NCBI GenBank assembly: GCA_947090525.1
Contig: CAMUON010000003.1
Coordinates: forward strand, 1 to 64,000
DNA: 64,000 nucleotides
Reading direction: 5' to 3'
Source of the DNA: an uncultured Atopobium sp.
Lineage (GTDB): Bacteria > Actinomycetota > Coriobacteriia > Coriobacteriales > Atopobiaceae
A program made the position numbers and the translations under genes. The notes under the pieces were generated by a model. The model did not search any database and had not been told where the DNA came from. It worked only from the letters and a program-made list of their open reading frames with translations. Of this stretch, positions 52,748-61,512 are shown in pieces (the first letter of the stretch is position 1; each line of letters starts with the position of its first letter).

Positions 52748-54849
52748 CCACGTACCTCTTCTGTGCGTGCGCGGGCAGGCGCGAGCGCGGCTATAAGCTC
52801 CCGCTCAAATTCAGAAATCGTCATACACTCTCGAAAAGCAGCGTAGCGAGACGCATCAAGATCTGCAGCCATCCGTGCCAAGAGAGGCGGATACAAAGAC
52901 GCAGCATCACAAAGCGCAGAATCGAAGAAGACATGTTTCACGCCTCCATCAAAGAGCAGCTTCCCTTCGGAAAGAACGATGAGCCGAGTTGCAAAGTCCA
53001 CGACAACTTCCATGTCGTGGCAGACCATAATCACAAGACAGCCATTCTGTCGCAGCTTTTCAACAATGTGCATCACGCGCATGCACTCATTAAAATCAAG
53101 GCCAGAGGTAGGCTCATCGAGAAGCAAAATTTTGGGTTCCGTTACAATCGTGGCTGCAAGCGCGACCATCTGACGCTGGCCACGACTCAGCAAAAAGGGA
53201 CTTTCATCAGGAGAAAGTCCAAGTTCTGCAATAACTTTTTGAGCACGAGCGCGCGCACGTGTTTTTTCCTCACCCAAAAGCTCAAGACTAAATGCCACTT
53301 CTTCAAGAATGGTAGCTTTTGAAAGTTGGCGGTCGGGATTTTGAAATAGAGTCGATACAAAACGCGCGATATCGCTGGTAAGAAGCGTATTGCTCGGCGC
53401 CCCCGCAATAGATATCTGCCCCGCACGCGGGCGCAAAAGGCCATTGATGAGCTTGGTGATGGTGGTTTTACCAGCGCCATTTTGGCCAACGAGCGCGATA
53501 AGTTCGCCAGCATATGCAGAAAAATTGATATCGCTTAAGCAATACGAGTCATCACCATAAGAAAACGAAACCTTCGAAAGCTCCAAAACGGGATGAGGGT
53601 CGATGGGCTTGACCGCGCCTTTTGAAACTTCCCGAGGAGAGCGCGCTTCCTGCGCATAACTATCAGCAAGATGTTCTGCCACAAAAGACGACATCTCAGA
53701 AGGTGCAGCCGAAAGTGCGTCTACAAGCTGGGCAAAGGTCGCGCTCGCAGAAGACGCATTCACCGCTTGCGCGCTGCGCGAGATAAGTGCCCGCGCGGGC
53801 GCGGCCGGGTGCTCGTGCGCAAATTCAGACGCAGGTGAGGCCTCGGGTGCAGGTTGACATTCATCCGCATGGGACTTCAGGTATTCGACCATGGGATCTT
53901 TTATACGATGCAACAGGCGAATCGTCCTGGGATAACACACGCCTACTTCGTCGAGAATATCGATACGATCAAGTGCCTTTTCAACAGTATCATCGAGCAC
54001 GAGCTCGCCTGCATGAAATACCATGAGACGCTTGCAAAATTCCGCCAGAAGCGCAACTTTTTGTTCAATCACGACGATGGTAATGCCAAATTCTTTATTC
54101 AAACGACTGAGAATGCTAAAAATTTGACGCGTATTTTGAGGGTCGAGCGCACTTGTAGGCTCATCGAGCACCATCACATGCGGACGAAGCGCCAAAATCG
54201 CAGCTATAGCTACCTTTTGCTTTTGGCCACCAGAGAGTGTATCGATCTCACGAAAACGATAGCGCGAAAGCCCTACCATCTCGAGAGCTTCGTCCATACG
54301 CTCAGGAATCTCTGCGCGCGGCACGGAAAAATTTTCAAGACCAAAGAGAAGTTCATCCTCAACCGTCGAAGCCACCATCTGAGCATCGATATCCTGCACG
54401 ATAGAACCAATCACGCAGGAAATATCCGTCAGACTCAAATCTTGTGTAGGTCGAGAACAAATACGCACGCTTCCGCTCAGTTTACCTTGAAAGTGGTGTG
54501 GAATGGCGCCCGTGAGAATTGAAGCAAATGTAGTTTTACCTGCACCGGAAGGGCCGATAACGCCCACAAACTCCCCTTCTCGAATACATACAGAAAGATC
54601 CTTGAGAGCATACTGTGCGCGCGAAAGCACAGACGAAGTCACAGACGCTATTTCCTCAGCTTGTTTGTAGGCAAAAGAGACCGATTCGAGCTCGAGCAAG
54701 GGGCGCGCAGACGCAGGCGCAAACGCGGGCGCAGAAGAAAGCGACTGCTCAGTCGCTTCTTCAGCTGTGGACGATAGCGCGGCGCCCGAGGCGCCCAAAG
54801 CACCCGTATCTCCACTAGAAGTATGAGCTGTAGAGTCCAAATCGGCCAT
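52744..54849 (-). CDS. ecfA: ECF transporter fused duplicated ATPase (A-A')
   Basis: 701 residues with two full ABC ATPase domains in one chain. Domain 1 has GPSGAGKTT, LSGGQKQKVA and VLDEPTSALD. Domain 2 has GQNGAGKTT, LSRGQRQMVA and LLDEPTSGLD. Most ECF systems use two separate EcfA proteins, so this is a natural fusion, with an Ala/Pro/Ser-rich linker of about 90 residues between the halves and a low-complexity N terminus. The second ATG is chosen because AAGGA lies six bases ahead of it. It lies 17 bases after ecfS. Confidence 0.93.
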   Translation of the reverse strand: MADLDSTAHTSSGDTGALGASGAALSSTAEEATEQSLSSAPAFAPASARPLLELESVSFAYKQAEEIASVTSSVLSRAQYALKDLSVCIREGEFVGVIGPSGAGKTTFASILTGAIPHHFQGKLSGSVRICSRPTQDLSLTDISCVIGSIVQDIDAQMVASTVEDELLFGLENFSVPRAEIPERMDEALEMVGLSRYRFREIDTLSGGQKQKVAIAAILALRPHVMVLDEPTSALDPQNTRQIFSILSRLNKEFGITIVVIEQKVALLAEFCKRLMVFHAGELVLDDTVEKALDRIDILDEVGVCYPRTIRLLHRIKDPMVEYLKSHADECQPAPEASPASEFAHEHPAAPARALISRSAQAVNASSASATFAQLVDALSAAPSEMSSFVAEHLADSYAQEARSPREVSKGAVKPIDPHPVLELSKVSFSYGDDSYCLSDINFSAYAGELIALVGQNGAGKTTITKLINGLLRPRAGQISIAGAPSNTLLTSDIARFVSTLFQNPDRQLSKATILEEVAFSLELLGEEKTRARARAQKVIAELGLSPDESPFLLSRGQRQMVALAATIVTEPKILLLDEPTSGLDFNECMRVMHIVEKLRQNGCLVIMVCHDMEVVVDFATRLIVLSEGKLLFDGGVKHVFFDSALCDAASLYPPLLARMAADLDASRYAAFRECMTISEFERELIAALAPARARTEEVRG

Positions 54850-54865
54850 TATCATTCCTTAATGC

Positions 54866-55495
54866 TTATTTGTTGAGAACAAGACGCAGTGGCTGGTAGA
54901 GAATCGCTACAACGATTGCATTGGCAAGTGCCGTACCCAAAACGATGGGAGCCATTACAAATATAGCAGCAGGCGCAAGTTTAAGGAAGAAGAGCGTAGC
55001 TGCCGTGGCAAAAATACCACCAGAAATAACAGTTGTGATGAACGTTACAACGAACGGAAAGACACTCAGCTTAGACGCAGAATCCTTGGGAAAAAGCTTG
55101 TGATGCGCCTGGCACAGAAGCGCACAAATGAGCGCAGCAGGGATATCACAGGCATATTCAAGACCTGGGATGGAAGTATTGATTTGAATAATTGTTGCAG
55201 CTAAGAGGCCGATAATGATACCCTCGCGGGCGCGAGCGCGCGTGAGCAAAATAGCCAGGCAAAACGACGCGATCACAAATTCCGGCTGAATGCCTGCAAT
55301 TGCAAGCGCTTTTGCAACAAAAAGGTCAAGAATGCAGCCTGCCGCCAAAAGTATGGCAACCAAAACCAAGCTTGAAATATCAAGACGTTTTGAGGAGTGG
55401 GCCTGCGGGCGCGTGTGCGAAATGAGATCTGCCGCAGATTGCGGATTGTGAGCTTGAGCGGCCTGAGCTTGAGTATTTTCAGCTTGAGTATTCAT
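54866..55495 (-). CDS. ECF transporter substrate-binding (S) component, probably for tryptophan
   Basis: 209-residue membrane protein with five to six hydrophobic helices after a Gln/Ala-rich, probably cytoplasmic, 45-residue extension. GIQPEFVIASFCLAILL and the PGLEYACDIPAALI segment resemble the TrpP type of S component, though similarity is weak by eye. The stronger argument is regulation: the gene lies behind a leader peptide with four Trp codons and an intrinsic terminator. ATG at 55495 follows AAAGGAG; the longer frame reading back into the leader is rejected. Confidence 0.75.
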   Translation of the reverse strand: MNTQAENTQAQAAQAHNPQSAADLISHTRPQAHSSKRLDISSLVLVAILLAAGCILDLFVAKALAIAGIQPEFVIASFCLAILLTRARAREGIIIGLLAATIIQINTSIPGLEYACDIPAALICALLCQAHHKLFPKDSASKLSVFPFVVTFITTVISGGIFATAATLFFLKLAPAAIFVMAPIVLGTALANAIVVAILYQPLRLVLNK

Positions 55496-55629
55496 GATGA
55501 CTCCTTTACATAATGCATAGTGAAATAACTGATATACCTGATAGTTCTTTTGCAAAAACATTGATTGTAAAAACGCAGTGTAAGAATAAAATCGCAAACA
55601 AACAAGGTAAGAAACGAAGCGTACGGCAT

Positions 55630-55658
55630 AAAAAAAGCCTCCAGTTTACTCTGGAGGC
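55630..55658 (-). terminator. Trp attenuator terminator ahead of the ECF operon
   Basis: GCCTCCAG and CTGGAGGC pair perfectly around a six-base loop, followed on the minus strand by seven T. It lies 25 bases after the leader peptide stop and 134 bases before the S component. Confidence 0.9.
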
Positions 55659-55683
55659 TTCTCAGTCATAGCAACAAAAAGCT

Positions 55684-55779
55684 CTAGAGCAAACCGCACC
55701 ACGAGTCAGATTGCCACCACCATGCATTGCACGTAGAAGAAAGAGCAGTATATGAATGAAGCGATGCAGATGAAACCAT
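55684..55779 (-). CDS. Tryptophan-rich leader peptide
   Basis: 31-codon reading frame on the minus strand beginning with ATG at 55779, six bases after AGGAGG. It carries three consecutive Trp codons (55714-55722) and a fourth at 55699-55701, in a protein otherwise of Ser, Leu, Thr and Ala. Trp is normally about one residue in a hundred, so four in the last twelve codons is a strong sign of a ribosome-stalling attenuator. CTCTAGAG, which overlaps the stop codon, can pair (7 of 8) with CTCCAGAG in the terminator stem, giving the antiterminator expected if the ribosome stalls upstream. Confidence 0.88.
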   Translation of the reverse strand: MVSSASLHSYTALSSTCNAWWWQSDSWCGLL

Positions 55780-55961
55780 GACAACCTCCTCTTACATACC
55801 CGCGCACAAACGTGCGCGACGAATACGATACGCTCAAAGCAAACACTTTGGAAACGCACAGCAAAGCGCAAAACCAAAAAACAAGGCTTACGCACTGCCA
55901 TACAAAACGCGTTGAGCGGCTACCTTAGTTATAACCCTCTAAGAGTTGCGCGATGCATAAC

Positions 55962-55990
55962 AGTATACATATGTAACGCACACGAAACAA
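55962..55990 (-). promoter_or_regulatory. Candidate promoter of the Trp-attenuated ECF operon
   Basis: On the minus strand TTGTTT and TATACT are 17 bases apart. The inferred start would give a leader of about 175 bases before the Trp peptide, with a GC dyad (GCGCGCAC/GTGCGCG region, 55801-55818) just before it. Confidence 0.5.
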
Positions 55991-56054
55991 ACACAGAACG
56001 ACAGGTGCTACACGCGCGGTTAAGTAGAACCAAGCGCGCTCACACACTGCTCAC

Positions 56055-57485
56055 TTACGCGCCAAAATATCCTTCGATATTGTAGCCAAGCTTACTCATC
56101 TCGATAGATTTTTTGAGCATCTCACCCATATGCTTTTCGGAAGCGTCGCGCACCATGCGCACCGTCTTTTGGTTTTCGCGCGTCAGATAGCACATGAGCT
56201 CGTCCCCTTCAAGTGCGGCAGATCGCGCAATAATGTCTTCCACGCGCGCACGAAGCTCTGTATTCAAATCATGCAAGTAATCGCGGTTAGGACGAGTAAA
56301 CTGCGGATAATGCGACTCCACCATAACGGCAAGCTGCTTGTAGTACCACCACGCATGACGCGCGTTGTACTGCATGCTTGTGTGCGAAAAACTGGGATCG
56401 GTATCCTTTACATGCGTAAAGAATGGAATAAAGGGTGTAAAGCTAGGACCACCTAAGCAAAGCCACATAATAGCCGCGCGCTCGGGCGAAGCAATGGGAA
56501 GAAGCTGCAGGATGTGCGCATTATTCGTGCGATTTACACCAATCGGACGATAGCGCTTACGCGCCTGCTCATCCCCTGTCCCCAGGGGGTCAAACTCTGT
56601 CTCTTCATAGTGAGAGCCCAAAATAAATTGAATATCTTCACGCGTAATTAGCCGCGATGCTTTGCGTATAAAGGGCAGATCGCAGTCCTCAGGGTCTTGT
56701 GCAATCTCGGGATTAAGGTATTTTTGCGCATACCATACACGGCTCGTGTTGTAGTGACGGTCCTCTTCGGTGGCTGTGCCAAAAATGTGCGCATAATTCC
56801 AGCCTGCATGATCAGGATTGAGGTGATGACGCTCAACGTGCTCCTGAATACCATCGCTCCACATGAAGTGCTCCGGATCGTCGAAATTAACTTCTCCGAT
56901 GGAGATACGATTGGCGGCAACTGCATAGCAATCATCGGGAATGCGCTCGGCTACCCAATGATGCCCGCTTCCGATCTCCATATACCAGACCTCATGCGCA
57001 TCAGCAAACAAGACAGAATTACCAGCAGCGCTGCCATAGCGTTTGATAAGTTCACCCAAATAGCTAATTCCCTCACGCGCGCTTGAAATATAGGGTAAAA
57101 CGGCTGTTTGCATACAGTCTTCATCAAGACCGTCCTTGACATACGGATCATACGCTAAAGACGAGGGATTGCCGTAGGTTGACTCAGTGCAAGACATACA
57201 CACATTTTGTTCGTTGATACCAGACTCGTCGTAATAGCCGCGATGGCGGTAATCAACATTGGGAACAGCAGGTACTGCCTGCGCATTTGCAGGAAGCTCC
57301 ATGCGAAAACCATTGAGCCACGACTTGAGTACTTTTCCTGGATCGTTTTTTCTCGCCGGGCGAATGATAAATTTTTGCGGCGTGATCGCATAATGAGTGT
57401 CGTCGTTTCGAGCGATCATGGTAGAGCCATCTATCGTAGCCTTTTTACCGACAAGTATCGTGGTACAAGAAGATCCTCTTATCAT
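56055..57485 (-). CDS. C69 family dipeptidase (PepD-like)
   Basis: N-terminal-nucleophile peptidase of the C69 family; characterised members cleave dipeptides in the cytoplasm. From ATG at 57485, after AAAAGGAG, the protein has 476 residues. The presumed nucleophile is Cys7 (RGSSCTTILVGKKAT), so a short propeptide would be removed. The family segments DGSTMIARNDD and ESTYGNP follow. No signal peptide is visible. A frame running a further 22 codons upstream has no ribosome site. Confidence 0.9.
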   Translation of the reverse strand: MIRGSSCTTILVGKKATIDGSTMIARNDDTHYAITPQKFIIRPARKNDPGKVLKSWLNGFRMELPANAQAVPAVPNVDYRHRGYYDESGINEQNVCMSCTESTYGNPSSLAYDPYVKDGLDEDCMQTAVLPYISSAREGISYLGELIKRYGSAAGNSVLFADAHEVWYMEIGSGHHWVAERIPDDCYAVAANRISIGEVNFDDPEHFMWSDGIQEHVERHHLNPDHAGWNYAHIFGTATEEDRHYNTSRVWYAQKYLNPEIAQDPEDCDLPFIRKASRLITREDIQFILGSHYEETEFDPLGTGDEQARKRYRPIGVNRTNNAHILQLLPIASPERAAIMWLCLGGPSFTPFIPFFTHVKDTDPSFSHTSMQYNARHAWWYYKQLAVMVESHYPQFTRPNRDYLHDLNTELRARVEDIIARSAALEGDELMCYLTRENQKTVRMVRDASEKHMGEMLKKSIEMSKLGYNIEGYFGA

Positions 57486-57590
57486 GGCACAAACTCCTTT
57501 TGGTGTATGTGAATGGGCACGAACGCGTGCGCGCAAAGCTGCAAGATGCACTTCCAGAGCCTAAGTCACGAGTGCATCTTGCAGTCTATG

Positions 57591-58310
57591 TTACAGCAAG
57601 AGTAACAAGCTATGATACACCACAGCGCCAATACTTGCCCCTACCAACGGCCCCACAACGGGCACCCACGCATAGTGCCACTCAGAATCACCTTTGTTTG
57701 GAATAGGAAGAAGCGTATGCATAATACGAGGACCCAAATCGCGGGCAGGATTCATGGCATATCCCGTGGTAGAACCCAGGCAAAGACCGATGACAAGAAT
57801 GAGAATACCGATCACGATAGGTCCCAAGCCTGATTCCAAGCGATTGGGCCCCAGGCACAACACGCCAATAATCAAGACTGCAGTTGAGAGCGCTTCGCCG
57901 AAAAAGTTTGAAGGAATGTGCAAAATCGCAGGTGATGTGCAGAAGCAAGACAAAATCGCTTCGGTATCGGTAGTTTCTTTCCAATGGGGGAAGAAGTGCA
58001 GCCATACAAAGACGTTTGCCAGCATAGCGCCCAAAAATTGAGCAAGAATAAACGCTGGTACATCAGCCCAATTTGTCTCGCCTACAAACGCAAGCGCAAT
58101 GCTCACCGCGGGGTTGAGGTGCGCAGGTCCAAAGAGGCCCGCAACGTACACTGCAAGGGTGATGGCCATGGCCCATCCGGTTGCCGTTTGGAGCCAACCG
58201 ACGCCATAAGACTTCGTTTTGTTGAGAACAACAGAGCAAATTACACCCTCACCGAGTAACATCATGATAAATGTTCCCAGAAATTCTCCGAGCACTGGTA
58301 ATGGAATCAC
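57591..58310 (-). CDS. Aquaglyceroporin (GlpF/MIP family)
   Basis: 239-residue channel with six membrane helices. The two half-helix motifs read HLNPAVS and AMNPARDLGPR; Asp after NPAR is typical of glycerol facilitators rather than water-only channels. The start is GTG after AGAAGG. It stands alone between the peptidase gene and tRNA-Ala, with no glycerol kinase nearby. Confidence 0.9.
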   Translation of the reverse strand: MIPLPVLGEFLGTFIMMLLGEGVICSVVLNKTKSYGVGWLQTATGWAMAITLAVYVAGLFGPAHLNPAVSIALAFVGETNWADVPAFILAQFLGAMLANVFVWLHFFPHWKETTDTEAILSCFCTSPAILHIPSNFFGEALSTAVLIIGVLCLGPNRLESGLGPIVIGILILVIGLCLGSTTGYAMNPARDLGPRIMHTLLPIPNKGDSEWHYAWVPVVGPLVGASIGAVVYHSLLLLL

Positions 58311-58578
58311 AAGAGTCGCCTTCTTTCGCGAGACAAAAGTTGCGCACGGCCGGGCACGTATGGGCGCTCTTACACACCCGCACTACGCAAGCACACACAA
58401 CTTTTTGATGTATATAGCAAAACGATTATAAAGGAGAACGCATGCAATATATCCCAGAGATTGAGGGTTTTTTATGATGACGATTGGAAGGGCTTTAGAT
58501 TTTTGTTACCATAAATGAGTTCGCACACGGTCTTTGTACAGGTTTCATACCTGCTTATGTGCGTAGAGTTCGCAGTTT
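58311..58578. other. Intergenic region between aquaporin and tRNA-Ala
   Basis: It holds the divergent regulatory region. A candidate plus-strand promoter for the tRNA has TTGTAC (58534-58539) and TATGTG (58556-58561), 16 bases apart, with a palindrome AGGT.TCATACCT in the spacer. No gene is supported. Confidence 0.45.
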
Positions 58579-58654
58579 GGGGAATTAGCTCAGCTGGGAG
58601 AGCGCATGGCTGGCAGCCATGAGGTCACGGGTTCGAACCCCGTATTCTCCACCA
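58579..58654 (+). tRNA. tRNA-Ala (anticodon GGC)
   Basis: A complete cloverleaf of 76 bases including an encoded CCA: acceptor GGGGAAT / ATTCTCC, D arm with AGCTCAGCTGGGAGAGC, anticodon loop CTGGCAG, T arm GGGTTCGAACCCC. The acceptor stem has the G3-U70 pair, the identity element for alanyl-tRNA synthetase, which confirms alanine. The T run after CCA could terminate it. Confidence 0.97.
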
Positions 58655-58948
58655 TTTTTTGCGATTTGTTTTCACTGATACATACCTATTTTGGAGTGAT
58701 TGTAAAATCAAATGTCACATTTATGACATATGAATTTCCCACTAACAAAAAACCTCGCATCATACCATCACGCACACGGACAAGACTCACGATGGTTAAT
58801 TTTTTGATATAGCAAGCCCCTCTTTTTCCATGCTCTCATTGCCACTTCGTTACGATTTTTCGCTGTATTTGTTTGTCAGGCGCGTGTAGGACAGGCTTTT
58901 ATACAATAGATGTGATGGGTACATCCACATTCAAAAGAAGGGGTTATC

Positions 58949-60571
58949 GTGTCACACAATGCGATTAAACGAGCTCTACTTTCTGTTACCGACAAGCGCG
59001 GGATCTGCGATTTTGCCGCGAAACTTGTACATGAATTCGGTGTTGAGATACTGAGCACCGGAGGTACAGCGCGCGTGTTGGAAGAAGCGGGCATTCCAAT
59101 TGTTCATGTTGATGACTACACCGGCTCACCCGAAATCATGGGCGGACGAGTGAAGACCCTTCACCCCCGTATTCATGGAGGTATTTTGTGCAGGCGAGGG
59201 AATGCCGAAGATATGCACGAGGCACACGCACTCGGGATCAACATGATCGATCTTGTATGCGTAAATTTGTATGAATTCAGGGAAACTATTGCAAAAGATG
59301 GATGCACGCTCGAGGACGCTATCGATCATATCGATATCGGTGGTCCATCGATGCTTCGAAGCGCCGCGAAAAATTTCCAATCGGTCACCGTATGCCCAGA
59401 TCCAGATGATTATGACAGCATTCTTAACGACATGCGCGCACATGAAGGCGAAACGACATGCGCACTTCGCCATAGACTTGCACAAAAAACGTTTGCGCTT
59501 ACGTCTCACTACGATGAGGCTATTAGCTCGTACTTAGCGGCGACTGCGGGTACAGATGCAGGCGAGACACATGCAGATACATCTGCGCAAACAACCCAAT
59601 TTCCTGATACATTATCTTTTTGCTATAAGAAAAAGATGGACCTTCGCTACGGAGAAAACCCGCACCAAAAAGCTGCATTTTACCTCTCCCCCACAGCGTC
59701 TTTGCATAGCGTAGCCAACGCCTCACAGCTGCAGGGAAAGGAACTTTCCTACAACAATTTATTGGATACTGACGCAGCATGGCAAGCGGTCTTAGAATTT
59801 CAAGAACCTGCCGTCATCATCCTCAAACATCAAAACCCGTGCGGCTCGGCCGTTGCATCAAACGTCACTGAAGCGTACAAGAGGGCCTTTGCGTGTGATC
59901 CTAAAAGCGCCTTTGGCGGTATTATTGCTGCTAATCGCGAAGTGGATATCGATTTTGTTACGGAATTCGCCGATGTTAATAAACAATTTGTCGAAGTGTT
60001 AATCGCACCCTCTTTCACAGATGAAGCGCTCGCGCGCTTGTCCAAGCGCAAGAATCTGCGTGTGCTTCAAACACATGGTATCGATACCGAAGACGCACAA
60101 GAAGTCAAAAGCATAGACGGAGGCCTTCTGATCCAGACGCGCGATATGGCGAGCGAGGATCCTTCCAAGTTCCAAGTCGTCACAGAAAAGAAACCAAATC
60201 CGCAGGAAATGGATGATTTGCTCTTCGCATGGAACGTATGCAAGACCGTAAAATCCAATGCAATTTTGATTGCAAAGGACAAGGCGGGCATAGGACTTGG
60301 TTGCGGGCAGCCAAATCGCGTAGACAGCGCGATCATGGCTTGTGAGCGTGCGGCAGACGCAAGCAAACGCCTCGGCCTTCTTCCCAACCACTTTGCCTGT
60401 GCCTCCGACGCGTTTTTCCCTTTTAGAGATGATGTGGATGAACTGGCAAAACGAGGTGTTAGCTGCATCATTCAGCCGGGTGGCTCCATTCGCGATGAAG
60501 AGTGCATCCAGGCAGCAAACGAGCACGGCATCGCGATGGTATTTACCGGATATCGCCACTTCAGGCATTAG
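58949..60571 (+). CDS. purH: Bifunctional AICAR formyltransferase / IMP cyclohydrolase
   Basis: Last two steps of de novo IMP synthesis. 540 residues: an N-terminal cyclohydrolase (MGS-like) domain (RALLSVTDKRGI, TGGTARVLEEAGI, GGRVKTLHPRIHGGIL) and a C-terminal formyltransferase domain (LRYGENPHQKAAFY, LKHQNPCGSA, FKGGIIA-like FGGIIAANREVD). A short Ala/Asp/Gly insertion (AATAGTDAGETHADTS) sits between them. The GTG start follows AAGGGG. It is one of the few plus-strand genes and has no other pur gene beside it. Confidence 0.96.
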   Translation: MSHNAIKRALLSVTDKRGICDFAAKLVHEFGVEILSTGGTARVLEEAGIPIVHVDDYTGSPEIMGGRVKTLHPRIHGGILCRRGNAEDMHEAHALGINMIDLVCVNLYEFRETIAKDGCTLEDAIDHIDIGGPSMLRSAAKNFQSVTVCPDPDDYDSILNDMRAHEGETTCALRHRLAQKTFALTSHYDEAISSYLAATAGTDAGETHADTSAQTTQFPDTLSFCYKKKMDLRYGENPHQKAAFYLSPTASLHSVANASQLQGKELSYNNLLDTDAAWQAVLEFQEPAVIILKHQNPCGSAVASNVTEAYKRAFACDPKSAFGGIIAANREVDIDFVTEFADVNKQFVEVLIAPSFTDEALARLSKRKNLRVLQTHGIDTEDAQEVKSIDGGLLIQTRDMASEDPSKFQVVTEKKPNPQEMDDLLFAWNVCKTVKSNAILIAKDKAGIGLGCGQPNRVDSAIMACERAADASKRLGLLPNHFACASDAFFPFRDDVDELAKRGVSCIIQPGGSIRDEECIQAANEHGIAMVFTGYRHFRH

Positions 60572-60638
60572 AGCATGACGCAGCTGCGAATAGCCAGGCG
60601 TTATACCAATATGCACGTTAAGCTACTACACGGCTAGT

Positions 60639-60673
60639 AAATCGGCTGTTCACTTAAGGGAGCAGCCGATTTT
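60639..60673 (+). terminator. purH terminator (hairpin copy A)
   Basis: AAATCGGCTG and CAGCCGATTTT flank TTCACTTAAGGGAG, giving a stem with a T run about 70 bases after purH. A near-identical hairpin recurs at 61401-61436. Confidence 0.7.
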
Positions 60674-60731
60674 GAGCTATAGGACAAAAGGGGCTTAGGA
60701 CAATTTTTTAGACATTTTGTCCTATAGCCCT
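60674..60731. repeat. Inverted GAGCTATAGGACAAAA motif
   Basis: GAGCTATAGGACAAAA at 60674-60689 faces its inverse TTTTGTCCTATAGCCC at 60714-60729, 14 bp perfect, with a partial third copy (GGGGCTTAGGACAAT) between them. A direct copy lies at 61375-61390, and a one-mismatch copy is found in the island near 27.7 kb. Confidence 0.7.
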
Positions 60732-60810
60732 AAATGACAAACACGAAGATCGATATTTTACTCTTAGAAACCAAATTGAAAATATATCTACTCATGTAAT
60801 GCCTTATGAA

Positions 60811-61110
60811 CTATGAAAATAATTTTCCGTTATATTTAATTATCGAATGGCATAAGTATACAATACCAAGTATTAATAGGATTATACCAAATATAGTTCC
60901 CATTTGGTTAGAATAAATCCCGTGAAATATGCCTAGAACAACAATGGACACACCTACGAGAATTAGTCCAATACCAGACTGAACTGCCAAACTTTCTGAA
61001 GTAGCGGCCGTTGTATTTTTCCTATGATAGGCATGCAATAATATGGGATTTTTAGTACGAATATTAAAAATTCCTAAGGTTACAATTAGAATACCAAGAA
61101 CTATAGCCAT
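60811..61110 (-). CDS. Small membrane protein of unknown function
   Basis: 99 residues with three predicted membrane helices (AIVLGILIVTLGIF, GIGLILVGVSIVVLGIF, GTIFGIILLILGIVYL) and a short polar loop. ATG at 61110 follows an excellent AAGGAGG site, so it is likely translated. Base composition is much more AT-rich than its surroundings and the gene is bounded by repeated motifs and hairpins, suggesting recent acquisition. I do not recognise the family with certainty; no function is proposed. Confidence 0.7.
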   Translation of the reverse strand: MAIVLGILIVTLGIFNIRTKNPILLHAYHRKNTTAATSESLAVQSGIGLILVGVSIVVLGIFHGIYSNQMGTIFGIILLILGIVYLCHSIIKYNGKLFS

Positions 61111-61400
61111 TTTTAACAACCTCCTTAAATTTGTGCATGTTGATGGCAGGCTGTTATTGCAGGGTATAAGACGCCATCCATACCCTTATTCGGTTGTGCC
61201 TTATTATATACAGTTCCAATCCTAAAGCAACAGGTAGTTTCTTTATTTTTCCAATCAATATGCATATGTGCTCTGAACTGACGTTTTGGTATTTACTCCC
61301 GTCTCTAGAAGTTAGCACTAGAATCCTTAGATCACAAACGCATAAAGTAAAGAATAAATTGCCTTGTAAATCTGGAGCTATAGGACAAAAAGTGTGTATA
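61111..61400. other. AT-rich non-coding stretch upstream of the small membrane protein
   Basis: This is the presumed promoter region of the gene at 60811-61110. Overlapping open frames on both strands here lack ribosome sites and homology. It ends with the direct motif copy at 61375-61390. Confidence 0.5.
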
Positions 61401-61436
61401 AAATCGGTTGTTTGCTTAAGGGAGCAGCCGATTTTT
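61375..61436. repeat. Motif copy plus terminator hairpin copy B
   Basis: GAGCTATAGGACAAAA (61375-61390), identical to 60674-60689, is followed by AAATCGGTTGTTTGCTTAAG and GGAGCAGCCGATTTTT (61401-61436), nearly identical to the purH terminator. The same two units occur in the opposite order at the left border. Confidence 0.75.
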
Positions 61437-61448
61437 CGTAAACAATTC

Positions 61449-61480
61449 AAAAAAAATGCTGCCCGTAGAGCGGGCAGCAT
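61449..61480 (-). terminator. Intrinsic terminator of the purine salvage operon
   Basis: ATGCTGCCCG and CGGGCAGCAT pair perfectly around five bases; on the minus strand eight T follow. It lies about 35 bases beyond the phosphoribosyltransferase stop. Confidence 0.9.
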
Positions 61481-61512
61481 CTGTTAAACTGTATGCGCGA
61501 ACTAACCTTCAG

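Noticed and set aside
55662..55901. 79-codon minus-strand frame over the Trp leader
   Set aside because: It is out of frame with the leader peptide, lacks a ribosome site and has no homology; the 31-codon frame explains the region better.
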